Assembly: GCF_030272615.1 (NCBI RefSeq)
Contig: NC_081410.1
Coordinates: 121,458,640 to 121,522,639, forward strand
Reading direction: 5' to 3'
Origin: Cryptomeria japonica
Taxonomy: Eukaryota; Streptophyta; Pinopsida; Cupressales; Cupressaceae
Length of the DNA stretch: 64,000 bases
Numbering within the stretch: the stretch's first letter is position 1; the number at the start of each line of letters is the position of its first letter. The notes under the pieces are model-generated. The model saw only the letters and a program-made list of their open reading frames with translations, was not told where the DNA came from and did no database searches. Shown one piece after another: positions 22,661 to 34,300 of the stretch. Made by a program: the position numbers and the translations under genes.

Positions 22661-22860
22661 CTAGATCTTATTAATCGAATCAAATCAAATCTATCGGGAT
22701 ATCAATTTCGCAAAACTCCAAAGATCAAATACCTCAATTGATCTCCCGAGGGGGCATCACCATACCATAATCTATCAATCAAGAGTCAGGGCATCCTATC
22801 AAACCAATATCAACATCAAAACAAGATTATTCTTTGAATCAATGTGTCATCGCACCTCGC

Positions 22861-22877
22861 TTCAAAGAGGGGCAAAA
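22861..22877 (+). other. B polypurine tract
   Basis: ttcaaagaggggcaaaa directly before the 3' LTR TGTAGAC. Primer for plus-strand DNA synthesis. A and C have AAAG(A/T)GGGG-type PPTs too. Confidence 0.85.
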
Positions 22878-23961
22878 TGTAGACACTTAAAAATAATTAT
22901 TTTAATTATTTTTAATTCCTCGCATAATTAATTAATTAATTAATTATGTTAATTCAAATTCCTCTCAATATTAATTAAATATAATTAATATTGTCACTCT
23001 AGCATATGATTGATTTATTTAATAAATCAATCCCTTTCTTTATTCTTCTAAAAAAATCAAATCCTCACAAATCTTCCTCTTAGCTAATTAATTTCAAATC
23101 ATCTTCTTAATTCATTCTTCTAGAAACTCCCTAAACTCACTTAACATTATTCTTCTAATTTTTTATTCCCCCCACTCATTCTCTCTCCTAGTCAAATTCT
23201 CCTACAAATATCAATCCCACCTAACATTTCCTCTAATCCCCCTCCTAATGAGTCATTAATGGTTAATCATCATGATCAGTCACAAAGTCAACTCTTTGTC
23301 CTTTTCATCCAGCCACTAGCTTTAAATGCTCTTTTCCTAGGTGAATGTAAGATTTTCGAAATCACACATTCCTCTAGGCATCCCCTCTCCCAAGGAATTT
23401 TTAATTCCTTTTTATTCGTCCAATCCCCATGATATCCTTTTTTGGAGAATTTTTAATTCGTCCAATGTATCTTGTGGAGTGTGGAGATACGAAATGCCTT
23501 TAAGGCATAATTCTTGGTCTCCACACCCTCTCTTGGACCTTGTGTGAGCTCACAAGTAAATCTTAGCCCTTCATCTTGAATTCATCCTAGCCATCCGTTT
23601 TCCTCTCTTCTTCCTATAAAATAGGGCTCCATACCTTCATTCAAAACATCTTAAAATCCAGTAAGTTTATGCTGCCCTTTTGAACCCAGGAAATCATCTT
23701 GGCAACTTGATTATCTCATCCTTATCATTTTTCAAATCCATTCCATTTGTGCACAACATTGGAGAGCCATCCACATCTAGCAATCAAAGGAGCACATCAA
23801 GTGGAGCATTATCAAGGGGCTCATTCACTTCATGAAGCTCAATCCGAAGGAGAAGGTAAAATAGCAAGGTGAAATGGTCTTTTAATAATATTTTAGCATT
23901 CTGCATGTTTATTTTGTTATTTTTTGATCATTTGACCTTCAAATATGTTTTCCCCTCTTCA
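22878..23961 (+). repeat. B 3' LTR (1084 bp)
   Basis: Starts TGTAGACACTTAAAAATAAT and ends CCCCTCTTCA, with TATA at 23615. It has a full 5' end, unlike the copy at 10538. It is followed by the target duplication ctatt and then A protease sequence. Confidence 0.95.
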
Positions 23962-24260
23962 CTATTACTATCCCAAACCTGATACATGTAATGTCAGGGC
24001 CTTTATCTTACAACCTTCCTTTGGGAAGATCTTGGCTTAATGCTCTGGGAGTTATTTCTTCTACCTTCATGGGTTGATAAAGTTTGTTGTGAATAATCAA
24101 GTGTTCACAATCAAGACTGACCTTGATGTCTTGTACCTATGTCAAATGGAAATATTAGTTCAGACTTCGGTTATGCCTTCATTCCAAAACTATACTTCAA
24201 CATTGTCTTCTGCAGTAATAACTTTTGCTTCCATGACATCTCCTAAGAAAGAGATTTAGA
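23962..24260 (+). pseudogene. Element A protease region, part 2
   Basis: Continues the protease interrupted by B. It reads SGPLSYNLPLGRSWLNALGV (about 23995-24055), the conserved LLGRPWIHA end motif, then after TGA/TAA at 24073-24078 KFVVNNQVFTIKT. If B and one target copy are ignored the frame runs from 8667 into 23967, which proves that the two pieces are one gene. Confidence 0.8.
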
Positions 24261-25320
24261 AGACTGGTGAATATTTTAAAAATAAATCACCTGAGAAGAA
24301 GGATCTTCTAAAAGAGGATCCTCCCAACCTAGACCTCCCAAAAGCACAAAGCTTTGAGTCTACCTTAGTTAATTCCCCATCTTCCAAACCATCTTCTCCA
24401 CCTAAAGTGAATGCATGTTTGGGTGATGACTGGGGTTCCTTAGATTTCACAAATTTTCATGTCGATGAATATAAGATTGACGTTATCCATCTAAGGTTTC
24501 CTAAAATTTATTCTCCTTGGCCACAAAAGATGATTATGCATCTATAAAGTCGGGTGATACTTATCATGTTGACCATCTATTCTACACCAAACCCCCGACC
24601 TCTAGAGAGCTTCATGGCATCTATGGTCAAGGGTATAATATTGTCTCAAAGCTTGAATATGATGGTTAAGGTGAACCTAATGGACAAGGTATCTGGATTC
24701 CTTTGGAACCTAAACCCTATCATCATAACTCTAGGCTTGAATATTGACCTACATCTTGTAAATAAAAACCATGGTTAAATGTTAAATATGATTTATGCGA
24801 ATGTTCTCCCTCTTAAGCTTGTACATCCAGAATACCTTGATATTACATCACCCAATGATGTTCCTTTGGACCTCTTCCCTTCTGAAGAATCTTTGAAGGA
24901 ATTATTGGGTGTGCATTTAGAATTACCTTCTTATCATCATAAGCGGCGATTCCCATATTGTTTGAATGATCAAGCATATTTTGGGGAGTCCATTATGAAT
25001 GTTGATGAAAAGCATCCCTTATCTCATGATAAGGAAAATTTACCTTTGTCTCATCCCGAAGACCATAGTACGCTCCTTAAAGGAGACACTATTGATGTTA
25101 TCATGGATACTAAGGATTATAGCAAGGTTATCAAACTCTGGAAATATTTATCTCCTGAGGAATCTAAAGTACATTCACATCTCTTACATCAATATCTTGA
25201 TGTTTTTACTTGGTCACATGAGGACATGCCACAAATTGATGAATCTGTTGTAATTCATAATACTGTGTTAAGTCTCGATGCCAAGCCTATAAAATAAAAG
25301 ATTTGGAAGATGAATCCCAG
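24261..25320 (+). pseudogene. Element A pol linker with G-patch remnant
   Basis: Spacer with a decayed G-patch near 24645-24740 (KLEYDG, stop, GEPNGQGIWIPLEP, then HHNSRLEY), then a hydrophilic linker (24779-25297) that leads into RT at DVFTWSHEDMPQIDES. Several stops. Confidence 0.65.
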
Positions 25321-26525
25321 GGTAGTTTCATTTGTCAAGACAGAGATAGAGAAGATTTTTATAGGCTGGCTTTATATGACCTATTGAGTATTCTCCTTGG
25401 ATCTCAAATATTGTTCCTGTAGGAAACTCTAATGGACAAAACCAAATCTACTTTGATTTCCGGGATTTGAATAAGGTTTCTCTTATAGATGGATTTCCAC
25501 TCTTGAATATTGATATGATAATGAATTTTACTACAAGTCATGCCTTATTGTCCTCCATTGATGGTTTTTTAGGTTATAATCTAATCTGTATAAACCCCAC
25601 AGATCAATACAAGACTGCTTTTACGACCCCTTGGGGTACCTTTTGCTATGTGGTCATGTCATTTGAGTTGAAGAATGCAAGTGCAACCTATCAATCGGCA
25701 ATGACCCTTGTGTTTAATGATTTCATTCATAAGATCCTAGAAGATTACATTAATGATATTTTGGCAAAATCAATGACTCACGAAGATCATGCTAAAAATA
25801 TTCGATAGGTCTTCAAAAGGATTCACTTATATAAGATGAGACTTAACCCCCTTAAATGTGTCTTTGGTGCGGATGCTGGAAAGCTTTTAGGCTTTATCAT
25901 TTCTCATTGAGGAATTGAAATAGATACAAACAAAATTGATGTGATTGTTAACATGCCTCCACCCAAGAGCATCTCTCAACTTCGTAGTTTGAAAGCGAAG
26001 ATCCAGGCAATCTGTAGATTTAATTGCACAATTAGCTAATCATATCCTTCCATTCACATGCTTGTTGAAGAAAGGTGTGCATTTTAAATGGGGTCAAGAT
26101 TGATGTCAAATAGACCCTTTCTATTTTATATCTATGCCTCATTTAGTACTCTAACTACTTTATTAGCTCAATATGATGATGGCAAAGAAAGACCAATATA
26201 CTACATCAATCGTGTTCTTGTAGAATATGAAACTTGATATTCTGCAATGGAAAGACAATGCGTAGCTATAGTTTTTGTGAAAAAAAAGTTAAGACATTAT
26301 CTCCTTCATGCAGAAAGTTGAATGATTCTCAAGAGTGATCTTCTTAAATATATGTTCTCCAAAGCTGATTTTGCTAGAAGATTAGCTAAATGGGTAATGT
26401 TACATTCTAAGTTTGACCTTAAATTTGTAACGCATAAATCAATCAAAGGGCAAGCTATTGTTGACCAATTGGCTAAAGCCCCTTCTCCTAAATTATTTCC
26501 TACTCTAAATCTTTTTCCGAAATGA
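25300..26525 (+). pseudogene. Element A reverse transcriptase and first RNase H
   Basis: RT blocks are FPLLNIDMIMNFTTSHALLS, KTAFTTPWGTFCYVVMS, NASATYQSAM and YIND at 25746-25757, where other elements have YVDD, so the first catalytic Asp is Asn. MRLNPLKCVFGADAGKLLGF and MPPPKSISQLRSL follow. RNase H is reduced to RPIYYINRVLVEYET and KKLRHYLL. Frameshifts near 25310-25460 and 26100, stops at 25806 and 25908. Clearly dead. Confidence 0.87.
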
Positions 26526-27057
26526 AGACTTGTTAGTAATTCCTCACGAGTCCACATGGGATATTTACTTCGATGGATTGAGATACCAAACTGGTTCAGG
26601 AATGGGTGTGATATTGATATCACCTGAAGGAAAACAAGTACCTCTCCCATTTCTATTAGACTTTCATTGCACCAATAATATCATTGAATATGAAGCCCTC
26701 ATTGTTGGCTTGTGTGTCGTGATGTTTGTTGAAATAAAACATATTTGCCTTCATGGAAACTCTGAGCTTATTATGAATCAAATCACAGGAGCATACAAAG
26801 CCAAACAGTCTAAGCTATCCCAGTATAGGGATCTTCTCATGACTCTTCTTCAACACTTTTCTTCTTATACCATCGAAAGCATATCTCAGAGAGAAAACCA
26901 TCATGCAGATGCAATGGCAAGAGTTGCTTCCCTTGCAAGCTTAGACTGTGGTCAGGACGAGTATCATTTTATGGAATGTGTTCTCCACTCTCCTATTGTC
27001 TTTGGTCAACCTGATTCTAATGGTTTCATGTGTGCTCACATAGACTCAGAAGAATGA
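26526..27057 (+). pseudogene. Element A second (archaeal-type) RNase H
   Basis: STWDIYFDGLRYQTGSGMGV, NNIIEYEALIVGLCVV, LHGNSELIMNQI and HHADAMARVASLASL show the fold. The third acidic residue is Asn (GNSELI against GDSQLI in B). Same order after the first RNase H as in B and C, placing A in the Tat lineage. Confidence 0.85.
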
Positions 27058-28213
27058 TTTTCACATATATATAATTATCTTAAGAACATAATCTTTCCTA
27101 ATGAGTCTAGAAAAACTATACATGTTTGAATCCAAAAACTTGTCACTTGCTACATCTTATTCTCTAATGTCCTTTATTGCATATCATATAATGGTCTTCT
27201 CCCTTGTTGTCTTACCAAGGCTGAAATACCTCTTTCCCTTCAAGAAGCCCACTCGGGGTCGGGAGGTGGTCACTTTGGAGGTAAATCTTTAGTTCACAAA
27301 TTAATTCATATGGGTTATTATTGGTAGACGATGGAGCGATATTCTTTCACTTTTTTCAAGAAATGCCCTCAATGTTAACAACATGAAAATCTGATTCAAG
27401 CTCCTACACAGGAGCACCGATCTCAAGCGTCTTTGTGGCCATTCCAAACATGGGGACTTGATATCATTAGTAAGACATCTTCCCCTTCTTCCAAGAGATA
27501 TACCTTCATCATAAATGCTACAAATTATTTCATGAAGTGGGTTGAAGTTGTACCGCTAAGATCCACATGATTGAGGGAATTTGTGGTTTTCTAATGGATA
27601 ACATTATTTCTCATTTTGGTTTGCCTTGTATCTATGTGTCTAATATTGGTACATCATTTAAGAACAAGGAGTTGAGGCAGTTTCTTGAGAAAATTTTTAT
27701 ACAACTTAGATTCTCTACATCATATTATCCTCAATCTAACGGTCAAGCGGAAGCATCTAACAAGACTATTGAACAAATTTAATGCAAAATCGTTAACAAA
27801 CTTGGAAAGGATTGGCACACTCAGTTGGTATATGCATTATGGGCTAATCGCATGAGTATTCGTATGGCTACAAGAACAATTTCTTACAACCTTGTGTATG
27901 GCATAGATGCAATTATGCCCCTAGAATTGGAAATCCCTTCATTATGAATTTCCATTAAAGGTCTTATTGATGATGATTATTATAGTACTAGTCACCTCAA
28001 TCAACTTGAATTGTTGGATGAGTGCTACTTAAAGACCCTCCAACATCTTCAAGATTATTAGATTTCTTTGTCAAAATAGCATAATCAAGATTTTCATCTC
28101 CTAACCTTTAAGGTAGGTCACCTAGTTCTTTATGAGAATCAAAGAAATGTAAATGTGCCACCTGACCAAAAAGGGAAGATTATCCCTAATTGGTTAGGTC
28201 CTTATATAGTTAC
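27058..28213 (+). pseudogene. Element A integrase, main part
   Basis: HHCC remnant with GGGHFGGKSLVHKLIHMGYY and KKCPQC, core with WGLDIISKTS, VSNIGTSFKNKELRQF (second Asp lost) and YYPQSNGQAEASNKTIEQI, then WANRMSIR and LGPYIV just before 28213. Multiple TAG/TGA stops and frameshifts. The gene is cut at 28213 by element C and its last codons resume at 46422. Confidence 0.87.
28209..28213. other. Target-site duplication of element C, left copy
   Basis: gttac directly before the LTR (TGTATGCG), repeated at 46417-46421 directly after the other LTR. Confidence 0.9.
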
Positions 28214-29193
28214 TGTATGCGAGAAAAGCGGGTCGATGAAACTCAAAATGTGAAAGTTATCAATCCATGTTCACAATTCTCACCAATGAAATGGTGACAA
28301 TTGTCAACATAAGACTGCTTGAGGGGAGATGTAAGAAGCATAAAATGCTTGAGAAAACCTCATGGTTACCTTAGAAGGTAAGGGTTAAGGTTAGGTTAGA
28401 GTTATCCAATGGATAAAGCTTTTACCCAAGGCGTAAACTCTTGTGCAAGGGTTAAGAGATAACCATGGTCAAAGCAATGAATGCTTGATGAGACCCTTGG
28501 GTTAGATGAAGGTTGAGTTAGGCAAAAAGTCTCTAACCATGCCACTAAGGGTTAGTTAACCATTAATGGTTTGAAGACTTTGGGGACAAATTTGTAAGAG
28601 TCCTTCCAAATTTGGGGGTATTCAACAAGTTAGCTTGTTGAAGGCATAAAGGCTTTAATTCCTTTTGAAGATTTTACTCCGAATTTGAGAAGTGACCTCC
28701 TCAAATTTAGGGAAAGGGGATAATTGATGGGTTTAGATTAATTGATTAGAGTTAAATGGATTCTAGAAGAATTTAGGTAGAGGGTTAGGATGCAAGTGGG
28801 AGATGTAGGAAAATGCAAGTGGGTGAGGAAAATAAAATTTAATTGAAATAAAATTAATTTATTTCAATTGTTGTTGCAACTTGCATTTGTAGGATTTTGC
28901 AAGTAGGGGGATTTTTAAATAAAATTAGATTTATTTAATTGGGGTAAACTATTTAATTAAATGTAAATTTAATTAAAAAGTAGAGAGAAAGGATTTAATT
29001 AAATAAAATGATTTATTCAATTAAATGACATAAAGGACTTAAGTGAATTTAAATAAATAAACTGAATAATTTATTTAATTAAATAGAAGAATGTGGCTGA
29101 TTTAATTAAATTAGATTTAACTAAATAGAGGAATGAGAATAAAATGAACATTAAATATTCATTTAGGAATATGGTCATTTTTATACGTCTACA
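28214..29193 (-). repeat. C 3' LTR, internally deleted (980 bp)
   Basis: Ends are intact (TGTATGCG and ACGTCTACA on the plus strand). Compared with the 1482-bp 5' LTR it lacks about 0.5 kb (44975-45470 there), with the joint in tcaaaatgt/gaaagttatc. The missing piece includes the TATA box. Confidence 0.92.
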
Positions 29194-29210
29194 TTTTACC
29201 CCTCTTTGAA
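29194..29210 (-). other. C polypurine tract
   Basis: Minus strand CAAAGAGGGGTAAAA abuts the 3' LTR start TGTAGACG. Matches the PPT of B in type. Confidence 0.85.
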
Positions 29211-29545
29211 GTGACATGTGTGCACAAGTTGATTCATAGAAAATGATGTGTCGTCATGATTTGGTTGTGATTAGTGTGATCTCGTGTCAAGATGCTCATG
29301 TTGTGCCCCAGATTTGATAAATGATGCCCCAAATTTGATAAATGATGTTGATAATGCCCCCTCGGAAGATGAATCAAAAATTTGAAAATTTGATTTATTT
29401 TGAGAAATTTGATTGCATTTTAAATTTTTGTCTATGTTGAATGTTATGAGTTGATTCATCTCCCAATAATAATATTTGCGAGGATTAGAAATGAGACCAC
29501 AAGCAATTTATGTGTTCGTCCATGCAACCCTAATTTTCATTTACC

Positions 29546-29556
29546 CTATAAAAAGG
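29546..29556 (+). promoter_or_regulatory. TATA box candidate of the antisense PMD gene in C
   Basis: ctataaaaagg, about 75-85 bases upstream of the ATG at 29630 and antisense to the element. The spacing fits a start site near 29575-29585, which favours ATG 29630 over 29573. Confidence 0.55.
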
Positions 29557-29704
29557 TAAAAAGTGATTTATTTTGTGTCATTTGTGCTTGTTGACTTTGG
29601 AGAAAGTGACACTTGGAGAAAAAGACAAAATGTTGAGTCCTTTTGCTTCTCATCGATTTGAGCGCGTTCAGAGGTATCAGAGGCCCGCCACATATGGACC
29701 ACTG

Positions 29705-30878
29705 GTAAGTCATTATTTTTTACCCCTGTTTGATTTTGGTTTTATCGTTTTTAGGCATGTTTTTGAATTTTTCCACGTGGATTTAACGGTTTAGCAGGTC
29801 GGGTAAAAACCATAGTGCATACGATAAGTTGCATAGCGCATAGTGTTTAATGAAGTAGGGTAGCATTCGGGTAGATTAGGATAGCGCAACAGTGGGTTAG
29901 GGTAGCACATAGAAATAGGTTAGCGCATCGGTGGGTTAGGGTAGCAAATAGAAATAGGTTAGCACATCGGGGGCACAGGGAAGCGCATAGGGGAAAAAGG
30001 GTAGCGCGTAGGAAAGACCTAACACATAGGGTTAGCAGGGGCTCGCATGGGTAGTGTAGGATAGTGCGTAGGTATGACCTAGCGTGTAGGTTTAGGTTCA
30101 TAGCGCAAGGCCCAAGTAGGATAGTGCATAGCCTAGAAGTGGCGCAGAGGGTAGTTTAGGTGGCGCGTCAATAGGACATGGTGGCATATAAGTGCAGGCT
30201 AGTGTGTAGGTTTAATGGTGTAGCGCATTGATAGGATAAGGTAGAGCATAACCAGTAGTTTAGCGCGTAGATAAGATTTTTTAGTGCGTGAGCAGAAAAA
30301 TTTGGGTAAAGTAGGTTTTTGGATGAAGAAAAATAGGTAGTTTTTTGCCAGTTTTGTCAGGATGGGTGCAAATTTTAGTCTGCGTGTCTACTGTCAATTG
30401 ATAATGTGTCTAATATGAGTTGTTTGATATGGTTTTTGGAGATAACTTGATTTGATTTACAATGTTTCAAGCTGATGTTGATCGGATGTTGTTTTGATAT
30501 AATGTGGTTTTTGATATGGATGTTTTGATATGAACTTGATTTGATATGAATTTTTTCAAGTTGATATATATGTGGAACTTGAGTTGTTTTATAAGTTGAT
30601 ATGACTGTGGAACTTGAGTTGTGTTACAAGTCGATGTGATTGTGAAACTTGAGTTGTGTTACAAGTTGATATGAATGTGAAACTTGAGTTGTGTTACAAG
30701 TTGATATGATTTTGGAACTTGAGTTGTTTTACAAGTTGATATGATTTGATATGGAAATGTATTTGATATGATGTGGAACTTGATTAGATTTTCAATATTT
30801 CAAGTTGATATGAATTTGATTTTGATATGATTTGATTTCATGAAGAAACTAATATTGGACTTGTTTTGTTTGTGACAG
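29705..30878 (+). other. Intron of the antisense PMD gene with two repeat fields
   Basis: GT...AG intron of 1174 bp. The first half (29815-30290) carries many tagcgcat-type words. The second half (30550-30840) has a degenerate 37-bp repeat containing acaagttgatatga and ggaacttgagttgt. Confidence 0.65.
29815..30290. repeat. TAGCGCAT word array, plus orientation
   Basis: Motif tagcgca or close variants (tagcgcg, tagtgcg, ggcgca) occurs about every 20-35 bases, for example near 29833, 29882, 29920, 29990 and 30223. The reverse complement is arrayed in C's leader at 42700-43080 and 44600-44830. Confidence 0.75.
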
Positions 30879-32988
30879 GAGCGCATTGGGGTTGTTCAGT
30901 TGCGAGAGCGATTTCTGAGACCGTGGTCGTTGATACCACGATTGACACAGACAGACAGGGATATCATTGAGAGGTGTGGCCTATCCTCTTTGTTAGAGAT
31001 GCCCCGGTATATCATGAATTGGGGTTTATTGACAGCATTGGCCGAGAGGTGGCATAGTGACACCAACACCTTCCATTAGGCGATAGGTGAGATCACAGTG
31101 ACACTTGATGATTGCTACCAGATTCTGCGGATTACTATGGTAGGAGCACTTTTACCATGTGAGAAGATAGAGGAGGGCGGGACAGAGGCACTTCGTCGGA
31201 TTCTACAGGATGATACGTTTTGCGGATACGAGATACCTTGGTAGGAGTTCATTGATTTGGATTATGCTCCTCTACCATCAGTGCTCGCAGGATTCATAGG
31301 TGGTTTCTTATGTCCCGACCGTAGGTCGAAGGGACTGGCAGTAGGATGGGTGTTGGTTCTGGAGGACCTGGTGACACAAGGTCGTCAATTTGCACAGGGG
31401 TCGACTATGTTGGCCCACTTATACAGGGATCTGCATCAGGCGGTTTACTTAAAGTACATCAGTTTATCCGCTGGAATTAGACTGCTACAAGTATGGGTGT
31501 GGGAGCATATTCCCGCAGCCAGGCCACTTGCGGACAGAGATAGGCCTGTTGGGTGTGCTTATGCATACACATATCAAGGGATAGTTGTCCAGTGTAAGCT
31601 GGGAAAACTAGAGCATTGGAGGAGAGTGTTAGATGAAATTGATACGATTGTCTGGAGACCGTACATGGAGTGTGAGGTATGGGCAGAGCATGGGATGGAG
31701 ATTCCCTATGTCTACATGTCCCAATTTTTGATAGGGCGGATGCCTTTTATGATTGAGAGATTCCTGGATGGCCAAGTGTTGCGACAGTATGGTTGTCAGC
31801 AGGGGATTCCACAGGGAACATGCTTGTATGCTCGGTGGAGACAGGATATACCAGAGTGAGGACCCACTATTGATAGCGCGACAACGGCCGAGGAGTTATC
31901 TCACCTAGCCGACCAGAAATGGGACTATGCCTATGGGGTAGTGGACACAAGGATGACAGAGGAGTTTGCCACACTGTTTGCGGCATATGCAGTGGCTTGG
32001 ATATCAGACCCAGCGGAGATGATTCCCGCTTTTGATGATGAGGATGAGTAGCCCGAGAGGCTAGGGAGATGGGGAGAGGATGGAGGGGAGCTGGATGAGG
32101 GAGGTGGGGATGGTGGAGGTGATGACAGTGGAGATGGTAGAGGAGGTGGCCGAGGTCAGCGAGGGGATAGAGGGAGAGGAGATTGGGGGAGGAGAGGAGA
32201 CAAAGGAGGAGATAGTGGTGACAGAGGGATTCAGGTGGAGAGAGCAGTGCGGTGAGCTACAGTGGATAGAGGGAGAGGAGGTTTGGCTATCAGAGCTAGG
32301 GGTGAGGAGCGAGTGGGAGAGGTGATAGCAGCAGTGGGAGGGACTGACAAGTTTAGACGGTCAACTCAGAGGAGGAGGTCAGATGTGTCACCCCCACCAA
32401 CATCGAGGACAGAGGGAGGGATAGGGGATACCACTTCACAGGTACCCATCTAGATATGAATTTTGACGCACCAGGAGGATGCACATATTAGATCTTTGTA
32501 GTTATCAATCCAACACCTACAAACACAGCTACTAGTGCATCAGCGACAGATTAAACGGCTGACTACTGAGTGAGATATAGTTTTGGAGCAGTTGGGTTGA
32601 GACGAGGCTCGAGCAGAGACTTTCGAGAGAGCGGTGACAGGTGGCCCGATGAGAGACACCTTGAGAGAGTTGGATTTGAGAGCCAAGGAGGCAGAGTACT
32701 ACTGAAGGCATTGCGAGGATGTGGTGCCTAGGGAGTGCCGAGTTCCGAGTTTCACAGCCTCGAGATCCATTCGATCCAGGGAGACTGGGTCGAGGACAGA
32801 GAGCAGAGGTGTGACAGAGCCTACTAGACAAGATCCACCTGGAGATCCAAGTGCTGGGACATCGGCTGCAAGATCGTCACCCTTAGGAGATAGTCATACC
32901 TGAGAAATGTTGTCTCCATTGTATTTTGATCATTTTGTTGTATTGGCACAGACATGACATATTTTGGACATTGATCATTTTTGAGATA

Positions 32989-32991
<3 letters not shown>

Positions 32992-33044
<53 letters not shown>
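32992..33044. repeat. (AT)n microsatellite
   Basis: About 26 TA dinucleotides just after the PMD gene. Confidence 0.97.
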
Positions 33045-33048
<4 letters not shown>

Positions 33049-33119
33049 CACCATTTTCTTTGATCCTTATGAGATGTGTTATGGATGATGCTTTCTATAT
33101 GATTTTGATGTTTCTATGA

Positions 33120-33350
33120 TGATGATGTAATGCGTAGATGTATGTGATTTGATATGTGATGAATATGATGTGTTAATGCATGATGTTATGAGATGTATCT
33201 TGAAAATGAGATGTATGATATAATATGCTGTGAGATGTATGATATGATATGTTGTGAGATGTATTTTGAAAATGGGATGTATGATGTGATATGCTATGAG
33301 ATGTATCTTGAAAATGAGATGTATGATGCGATATGAAACTAATTGTAAAA
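33120..33350. repeat. Degenerate repeat of gagatgtat and tgatatgat words
   Basis: Words gagatgtatcttgaaaatga and gatgtatgatatgatatg recur 3-4 times in 230 bases. Confidence 0.7.
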
Positions 33351-34300
33351 TGATATGCAACTATTTTGAGCATCCTCATTCTCCCGTTTGTCATCTCTGT
33401 ATAGTCACATTTTTTTGTTTTCTTTGTAGCTATCATCATTGAGCATTGATTTTTTTGGGATATGTTGAAAATTTATACAAGCATAATGGTATAATTGAAC
33501 CATAATGACCTGAGAAAAATTTACATGATTTTTGATTTTGCAAGATAGCACAAGCGTCAAGGTATAATTGAACCAGGACGACCTGAGTGCGGATTGCGTA
33601 TAAACAGACAAGATTAAACCATTTGTATGCGCAAAGTGGAATCATGTCTTCAGTGATATGCTTTGAATCATGTCTTGAGACAAGTATTTGCTCAGTACAA
33701 ATGATCGCTTCACAGACAAAAAACTACAAATATTGGAGTCCCCATGACTTTCTCTAGCTTGATGCTTTGTTGAGAAAATGTAGAGGATTCAATAGTTCAA
33801 AAAGTTCAAGCACAAAAATAGTCAAAACTTCATGCAAGATGCAAACATTTGATACTTCAGAAAGTCATCCATCATGTTTTGTGAATCCTTTTAAGTGATC
33901 AATGCTTGTTTTTGTGATTATTGATTTGTTTGCTGGATATGGTGTTCTGAGTTTGCTGCAAGTTTTGATTGAATACGAAATTGATCAATGCTGCCCCTAG
34001 CTGAGTTTTCCTCTTAATGTGGATATGTATAGTGATTACCAAGCCATGGTGGGATACGATGAAAGGATATGTGGATAAACTAGGATAGTGATTACGCTAA
34101 GTATGTCCTGGATAATGTGATAAAATGTCGAGCAATGACCGATAGTGCTAGACTGTGGAGATAATGACTTGTTAGTAAAGATATATAGAGGAGATGTCCA
34201 TTCGCAATAGCGCTTGTTGCTAGGTTTTCACTAGTTTCTTTTATTGTACCTTTTTATTTGTTTTTTCTTGATTTTTGATATTTTTGTGCATTATGCTACT
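33351..34300. other. C 3' region between PMD gene end and pol end
   Basis: No supported coding region on either strand. A short repeat gcataatggtataattgaac / gcgtcaaggtataattgaac occurs at 33481 and 33552. Pol of C ends near 34300. Confidence 0.6.

Larger units (their letters stand above)
8668..23961 (+). mobile_element. Element B: complete Tat-type Ty3/gypsy LTR retrotransposon (15.3 kb)
   Basis: Both LTRs are in view (8668-9747 and 22878-23961), with a PBS, a PPT, and gag, protease, G-patch, RT, RNase H, second RNase H and integrase in order on the plus strand. The flanking 5-bp target duplication is ttatt (8663-8667) against ctatt (23962-23966), one mismatch. The 3.8 kb leader contains a duplicated LTR segment and the 3' region a satellite-like array. 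Stops and frameshifts in gag and pol make it non-autonomous. It is inserted in the protease gene of element A. Confidence 0.94.
29630..32903 (+). pseudogene. Antisense plant mobile domain (PMD, MAIN-like) gene carried by C
   Basis: Exon 1 is 29630-29704 (MLSPFASHRFERVQRYQRPA, ending YGPL) with donor GTAAGT at 29705. The acceptor is tttgtgacag at 30869-30878 and exon 2 starts at 30879 in phase 0. Exon 2 has the PMD signatures: QLRERFLRPW, a block containing LLTALAERWHSDTNTFH, GEITVTLDDCYQILRI, VLAGFIGGFLCPDRRSKGLA and LLQVWVWEHIPAARP. An acidic then RG/GD-rich low-complexity part (32050-32290) and a coiled-coil tail up to TGA 32901 follow in the same frame. TAG at 31077 and 31242 stand where Trp is plausible; TGA 31857, TAG 32049, TGA 32253, TAG 32451 and others follow, so it is a pseudogene. 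PMD proteins act in plant gene silencing and also ride in transposons. It lies between pol and the 3' LTR on the opposite strand. The exon structure is inferred. Confidence 0.85.

Noticed and set aside
9127..23547. A 68-residue open stretch present three times (9127, 10926, 23341) with nearly the same protein.
   Set aside because: All three are the same part of B's LTR copies. Conservation is due to LTR identity, and there is no start context or known domain.
29847..30101. Minus-strand reading with repeated HRCANLFLCATL-type motifs.
   Set aside because: It is a by-product of the tagcgcat word array and has no start or domain support.
30879..32903. The PMD gene as a normal host gene by chance inside the region.
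   Set aside because: It lies wholly between C's pol and 3' LTR, has many stops, and element A has the same arrangement, so element cargo is the better reading.
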